DNA of 64,000 nucleotides from Loripinus fragilis (taxonomy: Eukaryota > Mollusca > Bivalvia > Lucinida > Lucinidae): positions 73,400,260-73,464,259 of the forward strand of contig OZ026525.1 of NCBI GenBank assembly GCA_964019695.1, written 5' to 3'. The position numbers and the translations under genes were made by a program. Shown in pieces: positions 1-12,625 of this stretch. Under the pieces are notes generated by a model. The model was given only the letters and a program-made list of their open reading frames with translations. It did not search any database and was not told where the DNA came from. The first letter of the stretch is position 1. Each line of letters opens with the position of its first letter.

Positions 1-2396
1 AAGTTATTTTAAAATAGATTTTACAATGTTCTTTTAGAATGCTGGAGTAAAGAGTAAAAAGTTTAATAAGAAAATGCAAGTATAAGCTCCCACCTAGTTT
101 AAGCAATACTTGCTTGCATACCTGAACTGACGTGATTTTGACAAAATATTACAGGAACATTGTAAACGTGGTAAATGGAATGATAAAGAGTTATATGTGT
201 ACTAAACATTTGAATAAGTGTAAACTCACCAGGATATAGATTCAAAAGAAGTACGCTAAAATGTTAACTGTTCTAGCTAATATCAGCGTTAAGAAGACAC
301 TCTACCCATTCACCAATGATACCCACACTTGAAAAGTAACAAAATCAAATGGGCTAAATCCTTTTAATTATTCCTTCCATTACTACTGTTAATCTATGTT
401 GTTTTGATTTGAAATATGCAAAGAAGTAATTGGATGTATTTTTGTATCTGTCGTAACAAAATTCAACTTCACCACTAAATCTAATTGATAGAATTATGCA
501 AAACAAATTAACCAATACTTATTTGGGTCCATTAATATAGCAATGGCTACAGTATATATGCTATACTAACAATACCAGGGAGCTTTTCTAGGTGATAAAC
601 CATTTTCTTTCAAATGTATGACTATCATGAACAATTAGAACAAATGCTGTATGTTCAATGCTTCATAAAATTTTAGAACCACACAGAATGGAAGATCAGT
701 GTAATATGATCCTTAAACTTCTCTTGTTATGCATTTTACCAACATTAATGGTATTCTTACTTCACAAAACCAGACAACTTTCTTCAGATAAAAAGGGATT
801 ATAACCATAGGAATAGGCTTGGTGTGTGTCATACTCGTATGTTGGGAAATAGTCGTTAAGTTTCCAAAACGCTTCAGTTCAGGTCACGATTTAGACCTTA
901 GTCTGAAATAATTTACTTTTTAACGAATTCTGAGTAAGTTATTGTCTTTATCAATACTGTTGGTGTAATCAATAGTAGGGTTACACGATGTGTGATAGAT
1001 CTTACTAACTTAAAGCTACTTATTATTGTGTCATCTAAAATGAGGTGTAGTCAGTGAAGAAAAGCGTCTTTTTTAATATCATTTCATGTGTAAAATGAAG
1101 CAAATACACAAGTGTCAGTGAGATAAAAGATATCATTTTTGCATTAAAGAAACATTAATGGATCATAAAATAAGCAGCATATAAAATGCTGTTTATAAAT
1201 TTGATAAAATACACAGACTTGAAATGAGGTTTTATGGGATTTAGGCTAACATTTCTTCCCTTATTGTCAATGCTTTGTAGATATTTCAGTTAATGGCAAT
1301 TTCTGGCAATTAGATGAGAGTAAATAAACCACTAGCAGTGTAAACTCATAAATTGCTGGTTTTGCTTTAACATAATGCAACCAAAAGAAAATAAAGTACA
1401 TAATAGTAATAACAGGTCTTTTTATTTGATAGAATCATATTGCTAGTCATTTGAATACAATTTAAAGTCTAAGCTTATATAGCCACGTAGGAATAAGGAA
1501 CAATTTGATAGGGATTCCTATTATTTCAGGGTAACGAAGTAACTCTGTAACCGCTATAGAGTTAATATACATTATTCTGCGGTCATATATTTTGGTTTTA
1601 GAAAGATGTAGTGTACAAAACTCTCCCTAAGGGGTATTTTGGAAGCCTATCGTCTAGTGATAGTACAACATTAAGTAGTAATACATTTTAAGTAAGTAAC
1701 ATATATAACTGTCATTTCATAGAGATGTATTGTTTGACGCATACTTGCTGTTTGCTTCTATTTGATAAGCGCTTTTAAGGCAATCAGCATGTCGATAAAT
1801 AAGAATTAGATATTACTTGGTATTTTCACAATAGGATTTGAAATTACAATAGAGTAACGTAGTTAACATGGCTGTTACAGGTCAGAGAGCTTACATGTGA
1901 CAATATGTATCTTATATCATGTAGATTTAGTATAGCATAGTGGACAATATTCCAGCAGTGGGAGAGGAGGGTATCTTAGAATATTGTGATCTAATGTCAT
2001 TTGAGTTTTCACTATAACATACTTTTCATTTTGATACTGACATCATTTTTTTTCCTCTCTTGACATCATTTTGAATTGAAAGTAACCTCTTTAAAATTTT
2101 GAGCCAGTGTCTATGCTCCAAGTACAATATATCGCCAGTAATATTACTATAGCTGATCAAACAGTACATGTATGCGCCAGCTGGAATTCATAGTGCGCAA
2201 TTTTCAAGCCCTAAATAAGCCAAAAATGGATACATCACTTTGTGACGTCACCATGACATTAAAACGGCAAGAAAAAATTGGAAACATCTTTTTTCTTAAA
2301 CAGGATACATTTTTCAACAAGAAAATGTATGTTTGACACTTTTACCCAAAAATTCCCACGGGATTACACAGCAGCCTACACTAATAGTTTTGGATT
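1..2396. other. AT-rich non-coding stretch
   Basis: I see no open frame of credible length, no domain-like peptide and no clear repeat here. The sequence is AT-rich with scattered stop codons in all frames. It may be intergenic, or intron of a gene outside the window. Confidence 0.5.
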
Positions 2397-2712
2397 TTTG
2401 TGTTTGTTTCTTTGTTTGTTTTGTTTATTTTCGTCCCAAGTCAACAGCTAAGGTCATGGTGGGATGGTAAGTTCACCTAACCCTACTTTTTTCCTGGGCA
2501 TGCTTGAACAAGCGGTTAACCAGTACTTTGTGCACATACTTACGCTTCGAACTTACAACAACTTAGCAGAAGGGAGGATAATGACCATAGAAATTATTTC
2601 ATGATCAATCTCCATGAAAGTACGGATCGGGCCAGGATCGAACTCGCCACCCCTGGATCTGCAATTAGCCTTCATCTGTAGCCAGACACGCTACCGACTG
2701 TGCTACGCAGAT
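2397..2712 (-). mobile_element. tRNA-derived SINE, full length
   Basis: Read on the minus strand, the head (about 2640-2710) is tRNA-like. It has an A-box-like stretch TAGCACAGTCGGTAGCG and a B-box-like GAGTTCGATCC. A unique body of about 200 bp follows, then a tail of imperfect AAAC/AAAG repeats (2397-2432), the usual 3' end of a SINE mobilised by a LINE with the same tail. A body-only relative lies at 4144-4290. Flanks share only a short TTTTGG, so a target duplication is uncertain. Confidence 0.7.
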
Positions 2713-3098
2713 TTTGGTGTAGACGGTTTAAAAGATATTCTGGTACAGCCTAATTTGGCAATTAAAAGTGTGATATATGGATAAATTTGACTTAAAAACA
2801 CTTTTAGAGCATGTGCTTCTACCAGATGGAATGAAACGCTAAGTCATTGCTTCCTATTTAATAGATTGGCTTCATGTTATGTCCTTTACCTCGGCTATAG
2901 CTGTCAGTTGATTCGAAGAAGTGACAATAACATCCTGTTTTCACAGGGATTTTGCGTAAAGCCGGAATTTTTATATTGATATATCTCCAATAATTTGAAT
3001 ATTGTGCAGTGTTGATCTAGAGACTGAATCTGAGTGACTGTGCCCACTAAGGTCAGTGTATTTTCACTTAAGGGGTTTTATTTTTTATAATTCCAGGT

Positions 3099-3482
3099 TC
3101 ACACTGGTAAATGTATACGTCGATTTGCTGGTGTTTACGCGTATTGCCGGTACCTTAAAGACCGGAAGTGGTAGATATTGACCTTAATACACTGTAGAAA
3201 AACATGCCATATGCCTAAAGGACTATAGAATTAGATCATTTTTAAGTATTCGGCATGCAGATGGCGATTTATGTAAGCATTTAGGAATAGATTCGAGTAC
3301 CGATCTGGATGATCGGTACTGGAATCTATTCCTAAATGCTTACATAAATCGCCATGCACATACTGAATACTTAAAATGATCTAGTTCTATAGTACCTTAT
3401 ACCAATATCTACCACTTCCGGTCTATGAAGTAGGTAATACGCGTAAATACCACCAAATCGACGTATACATTTACCAGTGTGA
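3099..3482. mobile_element. Large foldback MITE
   Basis: The two halves are inverted copies of each other with about 170-200 bp arms meeting at a short centre near 3305-3320. The tips read TCACACTGGTAAATG at the left and its reverse complement at the right. The left arm carries about 37 extra bases near 3180-3217 that the right arm lacks, a later indel. No coding capacity is seen. The family is not identified. Confidence 0.75.
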
Positions 3483-4143
3483 GGTTATGACTCCTGTGGG
3501 AAGCAACACATGGTAGGAATTGAACTGTTGTGTCCTTTTGTTGAGAAGTTATTTGATTTTTAAAAAGTATGCGTCGGCAGGCCAAAGAGTACTCAAAAGA
3601 ACTGTCCAGTGATTCATTTTTGAACACACCCTACAATTCATCTTTCCAAAAAGCATGCCTACTTAATCTCTTGTCTACTAATATCTTCTGCTGATAGCCT
3701 TTGCAAACAGTTTGGGCCCAGATCAGGCCTGACAAAATAGTAGGCCTTATCAGAATCAAAACTGTTTGACACTCTGGTGATATTCCTTAAAGTTTTTTTT
3801 TTCTAAAAATATGGTTTTTAAAAATGATAAATACTACCCAATATGCAAATAGTTTAACACACTAACTGTAAGGTATGTAGGGGATTGAGCACGTGCGTTT
3901 TGTTTTTATGGCCATATAACGTGCTAATTCGTCGTTGCATTGGTCAGTTATACACTATAAGGTGATTTTGAGTGGCATTCTGGGAGTGGTTCGGAAACGT
4001 CTATTGCGGCTTATGAAAAGACCAGAATCGGTCAAACTAATTTTCAAACTTTCATACATTAGTAGTTTGATTGTGTATGATATATTTATCCTGTATGTAT
4101 ACTGCACGATGTGGAGACTACAACAGCTAACAGTATAGGTTTG

Positions 4144-4290
4144 CCTTTTTTTGCTTTGTTTTGTTTGATGTTTTACGTCCCAGTCAACAGCTATGGTCAT
4201 GTCGAGACGGTCAGTTCACCTAGCCACACTTTTTCCTAGGCAAGCTCGACTAAGCGGTTAACCAGTACTTCGTGCACATACTTTCATTAC
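4144..4290 (-). mobile_element. SINE body fragment
   Basis: This stretch repeats the body and tail of the SINE at 2397-2712 in the same orientation (shared text includes GTCAACAGCTA and GCGGTTAACCAGTACTT). It lacks the tRNA-like head, so it is a 5'-truncated copy. Confidence 0.6.
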
Positions 4291-4486
4291 CCTTCTTGAA
4301 TCAGCGAAAGGAGATGAATATGGAAATTATGTCTGGAAAACGGCAGTTTACCGTTTTCAGGATTTAACTCATATTTTAGTCGAGATTTCAAGAAACTGTA
4401 AGCAGCATAGTCAAGCAAAATATGTTTTCACATCTTGTTTTGTTTGTTTGTCTCTAGGTCCCAGTTATAGAGAATACTAGGTGAGT

Positions 4487-4607
4487 GTCTTTTGATATCA
4501 AGTTTACCAGGCAAGGCTTTGAGAACACTTGTTGACATCGCGAGGCTTGCTGAGCGATTCAACATGCGTTCCCAAAGCCGAGCCTGGTAAACTTGATATC
4601 AAAAGAC
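4487..4607. repeat. 121-bp hairpin element with perfect 26-bp arms
   Basis: Positions 4487-4512 (starting GTCTTTTGATATCAAG) are the exact reverse complement of 4582-4607. Pairing continues inward imperfectly (GGCTTTGAGAAC against GTTCCCAAAGCC). Probably a small foldback MITE. Confidence 0.75.
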
Positions 4608-4837
4608 GCAAACATGGTATTCATTTTATCAGTTTACCCATTGTTTCACTCTTCAAACTAGCAATTATGACGTAAGTTTCGAGTTTTGTGATGATTCAGC
4701 GTCATTAGCGTTGTCATTAAAAAGTGCAATGTCATCATGACCTGATAAAGGCACAGGCCGTGAGATAGACCATGTTTATCAGGCAACGTAAAGCAATACA
4801 GCTAATATGAGAGGTAACTGATGAAATAACTTATCAG

Positions 4838-4988
4838 TCACGCCGGGATGGGTCTTCATGGGTTGAACCAGTATGGAACAGAGGATGGAGTATCTTGCTC
4901 AAGGACCACTGCTGTGCCTCCGGTGAAGCTTGAACCCACAAGCCCTCGATCTGGAGCCATGCACTCTACCACTGAGTCATCGCGCTCC
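4838..4988 (-). mobile_element. tRNA-derived SINE (GGAGCGC family), partial
   Basis: On the minus strand it begins GGAGCGCGATGACTCAGTGG, with A-box-like CTCAGTGGTAGAGTGC and B-box-like GGGTTCAAGCTTC. The same family is present more completely at 48786-48982 and 50170-50360. This copy ends within the body and lacks the tail. Confidence 0.7.
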
Positions 4989-5220
4989 TCTTCACACCAT
5001 GTATTAGACCATATACATAATACATGTAGGCCTATATGATAAAACACATTCAAACAAACTTTGTATGAAAAATATGAATCAAGTTGAGCAAGAAGATAAG
5101 AAACAATGTCATAAATATAATAGATTTATTTTTCTAGAAAAATAGTTCAAAGCTCTGTGCATAATACGTTATCAAATAATTTCAGCCAGTACATGATTTT
5201 GCATACGCGATAAGTATAAT

Positions 5221-5418
5221 AAAACCTGTCTTAAGCGGCCACTCTAAAATAGACAAAACAAAGATCTTTCTGACAAAGGGTAGCTAAAATGACGGTCTAA
5301 AGAATTGCAGAATGCTCCAATTGGAGCATTCTGCAATACTTTTGACCTGCATTAAGCGATAATTGACTAACAAAACAATTTTGGTCTTCCTTTTGAGTGG
5401 CCGCTTAAGACAGGTTTT
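5221..5418. mobile_element. MITE with 24-bp perfect terminal inverted repeats
   Basis: The left end (5221-5244, starting AAAACCTGTCTTAAGCGG) and right end (5395-5418) are perfect inverted repeats. Inside is a perfect 34-bp palindrome, 5304-5337, centred on CTCCAATTGGAG. There is no coding sequence. It is a 198-bp foldback-type non-autonomous DNA element. Confidence 0.8.
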
Positions 5419-5763
5419 ACTGTATACAAAACTATCATATCCTGATCCATTTTCTCTTTTACCATGATGACAGTTCATACATTTTCAATGATTTACTAAA
5501 TGTGACTACTGTTTTTTTCCTCATAATTAAGGTCTTGAACTCGAAGTTGTTATTTTACAGATGGAAAAGTTCTTTTGCATCAGCTAGATGGCAACTGTAG
5601 TCGACCAAATTAGCGCGCGGCCCGCTTAACTTTTGCACTCTTTGAAAATAGTGTAGATTCAGATGAACTGACTTGTTTGAGCCAAATGATCAGGATCCAC
5701 AATAATTTACTACACACGATGAATCCATATGAATAAAAGAAATGCGTGACAAAGTATTATTAG

Positions 5764-5968
5764 CCCTTAAAGCGCCAACTATAATTTGCAGCAGACGACA
5801 ATGTCAAATGTTGCCTCTTTTTCAAAAATAACAAATAAAGCATGATATTTCATGAAAATCGTCTGCTTGCAGACGATTCTCATGAAATATCGTACTTCAT
5901 TTTTTCGAAAATTAGGAAAGATGTCAAAAATATGTCGCCTGCTGCAGTCGTGATTGGCGCTTTAAGGG
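5764..5968. mobile_element. MITE with CCCTTAAAGCGCCAA ends
   Basis: The 15-bp terminal inverted repeat CCCTTAAAGCGCCAA is at 5764-5778, with its exact complement at 5954-5968. The centre is a 48-bp near-perfect palindrome (5844-5891) with arms of GATATTTCATGA...CGTCTGC. Similar CCTTAAAGCGCC text recurs inside the 551-bp MITEs at 57.1-57.6 and 60.9-61.4 kb. Confidence 0.75.
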
Positions 5969-7104
5969 TAAATAAGGTAACTTCAAAGAGCTTTCCTTGC
6001 GCTCATAAGAGTGCACGAGCTAATAAGGTCGAATACGGTCTTCCACAATATGCACAGAGTAAACATTCAAGTTAGTACATAAATGTTTTTGAAATTTGCA
6101 AAAATGAATCGCCGCTTTATGAATATGTGTTCAGCATACTGCTCTTTTTGTGTTCAGACCTGCTTGTTTTGGGAATAAATCTATAAAAAATAAAATTAAA
6201 ATAAAAAACAACAACAAGAAACTCAAAACTAAACTGGTGGGAATGTTTACGGAATGTAATTTTACTTAAAAGAAGTAATAAAATTTTATATATTTTTTAA
6301 TAAAAAACGCCTGGCATTTGTTCAATTCTAGGCCTAAGCTAAATCACACTTGTTGGGCGGCATCCACGAACGAACTTGTTTATATCAAAGCTTCAAGTTA
6401 CAAAAAGGCCCAAAACGTTTTATACACTGTAGCCAAAACGATACAACTTTAGCGTTAGTAGCAACCAAAAAACGTTTTTTTTGTCAATTAGAAACGATAC
6501 TTTGTCTAAAATTGTTTGCTCGTACTTGCAGCCTACCCACTGTGAAAATACAGCTTTACACCGCACTAAGAGTCAAATAGCAGCAATATTTCATCAATGT
6601 CTTGAAGAGATGGTACTTATTATGTTTTTGTTGTCCGAAATATGCTTCTGTGTGGATACTGTTCGATTATTAATATATATTTAAAGACACAATATAAATA
6701 TACAGTTCAATGCTTAATCAAAGTTAAGGACTCATAATCAGTGACCTATACGCCAAAACGTACTGTAGTACACTTTTACTGTATATTTGCGGCGTTTAAC
6801 AGAGTTTGAAATGGAGTTTCACATTCTCTTCTTTTGGCGATGTGCCTTTGTAGCAAATAAAAACACAATTGAAATTACCGCCATACATAAGTGTTTTGCA
6901 GTACCGGTCTGTCTAAAGATGGAGTTTCAAGTCACTTCGTCCTAGGTCACTGTCAATATAGACCAATCTTTTATCCAACCACAAGCTACAGATAGGGATA
7001 TATCTTCTTTTTATCGATATATAGCAAAGTGATGGTTCTAAAAATCCTCGTCAGAATGTTAGTATGGTATGCTAGTAAATATAGCCAGTGTGTGTAAATA
7101 GCTA
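5969..7104. other. Non-coding, nothing recognised
   Basis: AT-rich sequence with short chance frames only. No repeat family, splice-flanked exon or RNA gene could be supported. Confidence 0.4.
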
Positions 7105-7160
7105 GTGTTTGCTTGCTAGAATTGAACGCAGCAGTGGCTGCGTTCAATTCTAGCAAACAC
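7105..7160. repeat. Strong hairpin
   Basis: The arms GTGTTTGC...GAACGCAGC and GCTGCGTTC...GCAAACAC are complementary apart from one extra base on the left. They enclose a 4-base loop, AGTG, at 7133-7136. Confidence 0.65.
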
Positions 7161-7313
7161 TCACTGAATGGTGAAACACTGTCGTTGCCTGCGCTCAATT
7201 GCAGCGATGTTAGCTTTATATTCTAGTACATGTAAACAAAGACTGGCAAACATGGGTGCTTCCATCATTGGCTTCCATATGCCTGATTTTTTTATAGATT
7301 GAGACACACAAAT

Positions 7314-8762
7314 GGGCCGAGCTTATATACTGGCTTGACACGTACAAAAGGGCTTATATGTACCGTTAGACTATCACGATCATAAATAATCCCAGGCTGA
7401 ACGGGATCAGAGTTGAAATTATTCCCTTAAAACAGTTGGGATTATAACATATACTGGTTTGACACGTACAAATGGACTTATATGTACCGTTCGACTACTG
7501 ACCATAAATAAAACAGGCTGAACGAGACCAGAGTTGAAAATTGTTCCCTTTATACAGTTGAAATTATAACAAATAGCTGAGCTTATATACTGTTTTGACA
7601 CGTACAAATGGACTTACATTGTACCGTTCGACAACTGAAAGGCTAGTTGATAATTGTTCCGTTTATACAGTTGAAATTATAACAAATAGCGGAGCTTATA
7701 TACTGTTTTGACACGTACAAATGGACTTATATGTACCGTTCGACTACTGACCATAAATAATCCCTGGCTGAACGGGATCAGAGTTGAAATTATTTCCTTA
7801 AAACTGTTGGGTTTATAACATATACTGGTTTGACACGTACAAATGGGCGTATATGTACCGTTCCACTACTGATCATAAATAAAACAGGCAGAACGAGACC
7901 AGAGTTGAAAATTGTTCCCTTTATACAGTTGAAATTATAACAAATAGCTGAGCTTATATACTGTTTTGACACATACAAATGGACTTACATTGTACCTTTC
8001 GACAACTGAAAGGCTAGTTGATAATTGTTCTGTTTATACAGTTGAAATTATAACAAATAGCGGAGCTTATATACTGTTTTGACACGTACAAATGGACTTA
8101 TATGTACCGTTCGACTACTGACCATAAATAATCCCTGGCTGAACGGGATCAGAGTTGAAATTATTTCCTTAAAACTGTTGGGTTTATGACATATACTGGT
8201 TTGACACGTACAAATGGGGGTATATGTACCGTTCCACTACTGATCATAAATAAAACAGGCTGAACAAGACCAGAGTTGAAAATTGTTCCCTTTATACAGT
8301 TGAAATTATAACAAATAGCTGAGCTTATATACTGTTTTGACACGTACAAATGGACTTACATTGTACCGTTCGACAACTGAAAGGCTAGTTGATAATTGTT
8401 CCGTTTATACAGTTGAAATTATAACAAATAGCGGAGCTTATATACTGTTTTGACACGTACAAATGGACTTACATTGTACTGTTCGACAACTGAAAGGCTA
8501 GTTGAAAATTGTTCCCTTTATACAGTTGAAATTATAACAAATAGTGGAGCTTATATACTGTTTTGACACGTACAAATGGAGTTAAATTGTACTGTTCAAC
8601 AACTGAAAGGCTAGTTGAAAATTGTTCCCTTTATACAGTTGAAATTTTAACAAATAGCGGAGCTTATATACTGTTTTGACACGTACAAATGGACTTACAT
8701 TGTACCGTTCGAAATCTGAAAGGCTAGTTGAAAATTGTTCCCTTTATACAGTTGGGATCATA
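7314..8762. repeat. Higher-order tandem repeat array (371-bp unit of three monomers)
   Basis: Monomers of about 112-134 bp each contain a TATACTGTTTTGACACGTAC-type core followed by a variable linker. Three consecutive 371-bp higher-order units are visible: blocks beginning near 7419, 7790 and 8161 repeat almost base for base. About 112-bp monomers then continue to the right edge at 8762. Three near-identical 62-residue minus-strand frames recur at exactly 371-bp spacing (7419, 7790, 8161) because of the repeat, so they are not taken as genes. Confidence 0.9.
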
Positions 8763-9135
8763 AGCTACCGTACTGTATGTTTTTGCTCAAGATTTAATCA
8801 TGCAAAAAATGGATAAAAGGGAGTATTTTGTATATAATTTTATATCTTGCTATCTTGTTTTCTTCGTCTTTTCATGAAAAATCTTGCGAGCATTTTATAA
8901 AGTGTTACATATCGACAAAAATCATAAACGTTGTAGCTGGATAAAAGATTGACCCCAATAGCAAAATGACGTCACCATGGCGTTGTGTCAGATACTAAGC
9001 AATGGTGACGCCTTGCATTGGCGTAAATATGTCGTCATCATGACGTCATGTTCCTGCTGAGTGCCTATTAAAAAGACAGTAACCATTTGAATGAAATAAT
9101 TTCCATATACCGGTTATGGGAATATATACGGGCTT
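8763..9135. other. Non-coding stretch with CRE-like palindromes
   Basis: No coding sequence. Two TGACGTCA octamers (cAMP-response-element-like) lie near 8967 and 9040, the second inside CATGACGTCATG. There is no gene nearby to assign them to, so they may be chance. Confidence 0.35.
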
Positions 9136-9370
9136 TAACCCTTAATCTGCTAATATTTTGTACAAAAATGTCGCCTGCGTATGTCGTCTACTGCATATAA
9201 TAAAATGCTTCGCAGACTTATTTTATCATGGATGCAACACTGTGGATCCTGATCAGACTGCTCCAAAAGGAGCAATCTGATATGGGTCCATACTGTTTGC
9301 ATTGACCTACAATGTGCATAAGCAGTAGAGAGAGCAGACGACTATTGTTGTTAACAGCGGGAAAAGGTTA
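9136..9370. mobile_element. Foldback MITE-like element
   Basis: The ends TAACCCTTAATCTGCTAA and a complementary right end (AACAGCGGGAAAAGGTTA) are imperfect inverted repeats. The centre holds the inverted pair CAGACTGCTCC and GGAGCAATCTG. The centre resembles that of the 551-bp MITEs at 57.1 and 61.1 kb, so the families are probably related. Confidence 0.5.
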
Positions 9371-9591
9371 TATTCCGTTTACTCACCATTTTGACCAGTC
9401 ATATGTACATTTCAATTCAAATCAATCTTAAACATGTAAAATTAATAAAATAAACACTAAAATATCACACATATCGCAAAAATACTATATACAAAAGCAC
9501 ACGCACACATGCTTGCTTGTCTTTGCTTGATTAAAGACGTCACGTACACATCTCTGTAAAAATAACGACCCAATGGTACACCTCAAACATG

Positions 9592-9833
9592 GGGCTCCGC
9601 GCAATAAAACCTGACTTTGTACAAAGGCGCAGACCAGCCTCTGCGGCGATCCGCACAGTCAGAACAGTGCCTGTTTTCATTCGGTATATGGAAAGCTTAG
9701 CAGCAAACCTACAGATACATACATGCAATATTTCAGCAATCTAGCTAACTAGCTTAAGCTAGTCTCTGTATCTGAGCAGACTGTTTTGAGCCTTACTCGG
9801 TCTCCGGAAGAAAGGTTTTCTCGCGACGAGGGC
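9592..9833. mobile_element. MITE of the GGGC-ended family, older copy
   Basis: The left end GGGCTCCGCGCAATAAAACC and right end GGTTTTCTCGCGACGAGGGCC are inverted relatives of the MITE ends at 39988-40214. It contains the shared core AGGCGCAGACCAGCCT. The equivalent element in copy B (from about 38310) has lost its right half. Confidence 0.55.
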
Positions 9834-11065
9834 CGTTTATTGAAATTAGGATGACACATGGACAACATTATTTTTGTATGACCATTCTCCATTGTGCACT
9901 AAGAGAAATTAGAAACGGTGTGTGTTGTATTTTAAATTGGATCTGTGCAAGGGAAATTTGTACTCGTCGCATCAAAGAGCAGCTTTTATAAGAGGCATGC
10001 CCGCATATGCGACAAGTAACAAAATCTCGTATGCAAGACCATTTTAAGAAATATCCACCACAGTAATGTTTTCGCAATTGCCAGTATAGATGTGCCATTT
10101 TATTACATACAAACACGTCACACAAAAAACCTCACGCTTGCGTGCATGTGCTTGATCCAAATAAGACTGAGTTTTTATTTGTTAGCATTTTTTTTAAAAA
10201 ATGATCCTTTTAAAGGTGGATTTTACTCAGCTCACAGCAAAATTTAGTGATCCAGTATTTATACATCAAAGGTCTATTACACGTGTGTTCAAAGATCAAA
10301 GTATTTTCGCATTTTACGGTTGGAATGTATACACGCTAAATGGTGTAAACGGTGTAACGGATCATATATATTACAAACCATTTGATATTCTGATCTCATG
10401 TATAAAATATGGAAGTACAAGAGCTTATTTTAATGTTTTTTTCGCCATGTTTTACCCATATATTTTTTGCTTATTACTTTTAACAATGTTGTTTTTATCA
10501 CAGATATGGCTTATTGTTTACACATCCTTTTTTAACAAATTATAATTTTTATGGAAATTAAGTTTCCTTCAATTAATGCACCAGTCATCGACAACCGTTA
10601 TTCCAATTGGTCTGAGAAATAGATAGATAGATTTTTCAGGATATGGATACAGCAGGCGCTACAGGACTTATGTTCTATTACGAAGTGAAGTAGAAAAATC
10701 ATTGTGATTTTGTGATTTTTCTTTTTTGAATTTTTTTCACACGACTATATGATGCTTTGGACACCGCATGGTTGTGCCCATGACAATGAACCTAGCAATG
10801 GGGAGTTCTAGCCGACGGGAGTTCTAGCCATCGTCATTGCTGCAATCAACAATCCAATTAAAGCGGAAAGAAATGGGTCATCACACAAAACATTATGGCA
10901 ATTATCTCCCATTGGCAAATACCCTTTTAAAATGCTCATATTCAGCGGGGCTAGAGGCTGCTCAGTTTGATTTGAGTCTTCATCTACACAATTACTTTGT
11001 GTATGCGAGCAGCAAAGGCTCTGTTTAGGCTCTCCTGGCCTCAAGGTAATAAAACTCGAGTTCAT

Positions 11066-11147
11066 TCTCAGACTCAAAATAAAGGGCAAGGATTGGCTGC
11101 TGGTGTTCGCAAGCAGCCAATCATTGCGCCTTATTTTGAGTCTGAGA
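11066..11147. repeat. Hairpin with 17-bp perfect arms
   Basis: TCTCAGACTCAAAATAA (11066-11082) is the reverse complement of 11131-11147. An inner stem, ATTGGCTGCT with AGCAGCCAAT (11092-11101 and 11112-11121), closes a short loop. Confidence 0.7.
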
Positions 11148-12104
11148 CCGGGCTTTCGTTGCTCAACAATGCGATAAGTACCAAAATCTTATGTGCTGAC
11201 ACACATTTAGACATACTTTAGGGACATTTTCTTTAGCCCCAAAACACCTTATATATGGTATCACAACTTATACAAATGACTGGTGCATTTACATATGTAC
11301 GTTAAAACTACATTCAACTCACGTTAACATGAATGCGCATGATCGACAATGTATGAACGTGATCAATTATGAATACACCTGATCAACCATGTACGCATAA
11401 ACTAACGTTTTAACTTTGTAATAGTTGTCTCTAATCAATATAACCCCCCCCCCCCCACAAAAAAAAATCCTATCCGTTTAGGTTGTGATCAAAATAATTA
11501 AAACATTTTTGACTTATCGTCCGCTGATCGTTTATTGAATCCCCAAATTAACTTCGCCTTTTTAATGAGTAGCAAATGATTCGACCATAGGTATTCGATG
11601 TAACGAGAGTTAAATGTGCATCAATATTGTAATCCAATGCTTAACCCTTGACATGCTAAGCCCGGTTTATTTTCTTTAAAACAACTTGGATAAGCTAGCT
11701 GGTTATGATCTATCTGATAATTGGTAGCTCCTTATGAAACTTTAAAACGGTTGCATGTGAATTTACCTAATAGTTTATGAACCACAAACACTAAACAAAA
11801 TATAATTTTATGAAGACATTGTGATCAGAACATTTTTTGTTTGATGCCAAAACAGTTTATTATTATTTGTATATATCATCCAAATTTGCATTACTTTAGG
11901 TAGGCTTTGTAGCTGAGCAATCTGTATGATGACTCGACTTGAAGAAAGCATTTGTGGCTGGTGCCTTTTTATATTTGTATAGTTTTCGACTGTGGACAGG
12001 CCATGCAGCAGGTCAAGGGTTATACCACCACACCGGATAGGCGCAAACTTTTCTAAGAGACGACAAACACGGATCAAGCCCCAAAATAGCAGCTTGAATT
12101 GAAA

Positions 12105-12349
12105 AATGAGCGGCGACATGAGATTTCCAACAATGTGATATGTGCGACCAGTAGAGGCTCAAACCAGCCTGCGTATACGCATAGTCTGATCTGAGCCTTT
12201 GCTAGTCACTTGACTATTATATGAGTGTTAAGCTACTGACCAAACATCATTTAGAGTTTCTAAATTTAAAAGGAGGCTATACAGGCTCGTCTGACCCTAT
12301 TCATGTCAAAATGCCACATCGTGGGAAATCACATGTCGCTGCTCATATT
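12105..12349. mobile_element. ATGAGC-ended MITE, copy A
   Basis: One of four copies (also 39143-39449, 41256-41499 and 50433-50677). Ends read AATGAGC..CATGAGATTTCC and its complement. The interior holds an inverted pair built on ACCAG..AGGCTC and GAGCCTTTGCT. It lies just downstream of the cadherin stop codon in both duplication copies, so it was present before the duplication. Confidence 0.75.
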
Positions 12350-12383
12350 GTTTGTCGCCTATCAGGTGTGGTAAAGTTACTCA

Positions 12384-12625
12384 TTAAAACAGTTTATGTA
12401 TGAAATACAAGACAAGGGCGACAAGAGCGGACGAAATGCCCGAAAGGTTGATTGCGCCCGAACCACAAGCAAAACTGTCAATACATATGGTAACTGCCTG
12501 TGATGTTGTTGTTGTCGAATCTGAGCATTGGATTGTGAGCGGAATCGAAGTGCCGGCAGCCACGCTTGCTAGAGATGCCTTGGTCTGCAAACTAGTCGTG
12601 CTCATTTCGAAGTAGGTGTTGGTTG
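12384..12625 (-). CDS. Cadherin-like protein, terminal coding exon (pair A)
   Basis: On the minus strand a splice acceptor (TTATGTTACAG, AG at 12626-12627) opens an exon that runs to a TAA at 12384-12386. It supplies two bases of a split codon plus 79 codons. The peptide is the C-terminal half of a cadherin-type repeat (TYFEMSTTSLQTKASL, then PLTIQCSD and SQAVTICI). A short Cys/Gly/Ser linker and a hydrophobic stretch (ISSALVALVLYFI) follow, ending in HKLF. The tail fits a membrane anchor, either one helix with almost no cytoplasmic part or a GPI signal. It is intact and about 80% like the pair B exon. Whether it is spliced to the upstream exons at 48 kb or belongs to a duplicate gene truncated by transposons is not decided by the sequence. 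Confidence 0.75.

Noticed and set aside
7419..8349. Three near-identical 62-residue minus-strand frames
   Set aside because: They recur at exactly the 371-bp repeat period and have no domain features; the repeat, not coding selection, explains them.
10201..10545. 114-residue plus-strand open frame
   Set aside because: The duplicated sequence in copy B (about 38500-38850) does not keep the frame open, no family is recognisable and the composition is that of AT-rich intergenic DNA.
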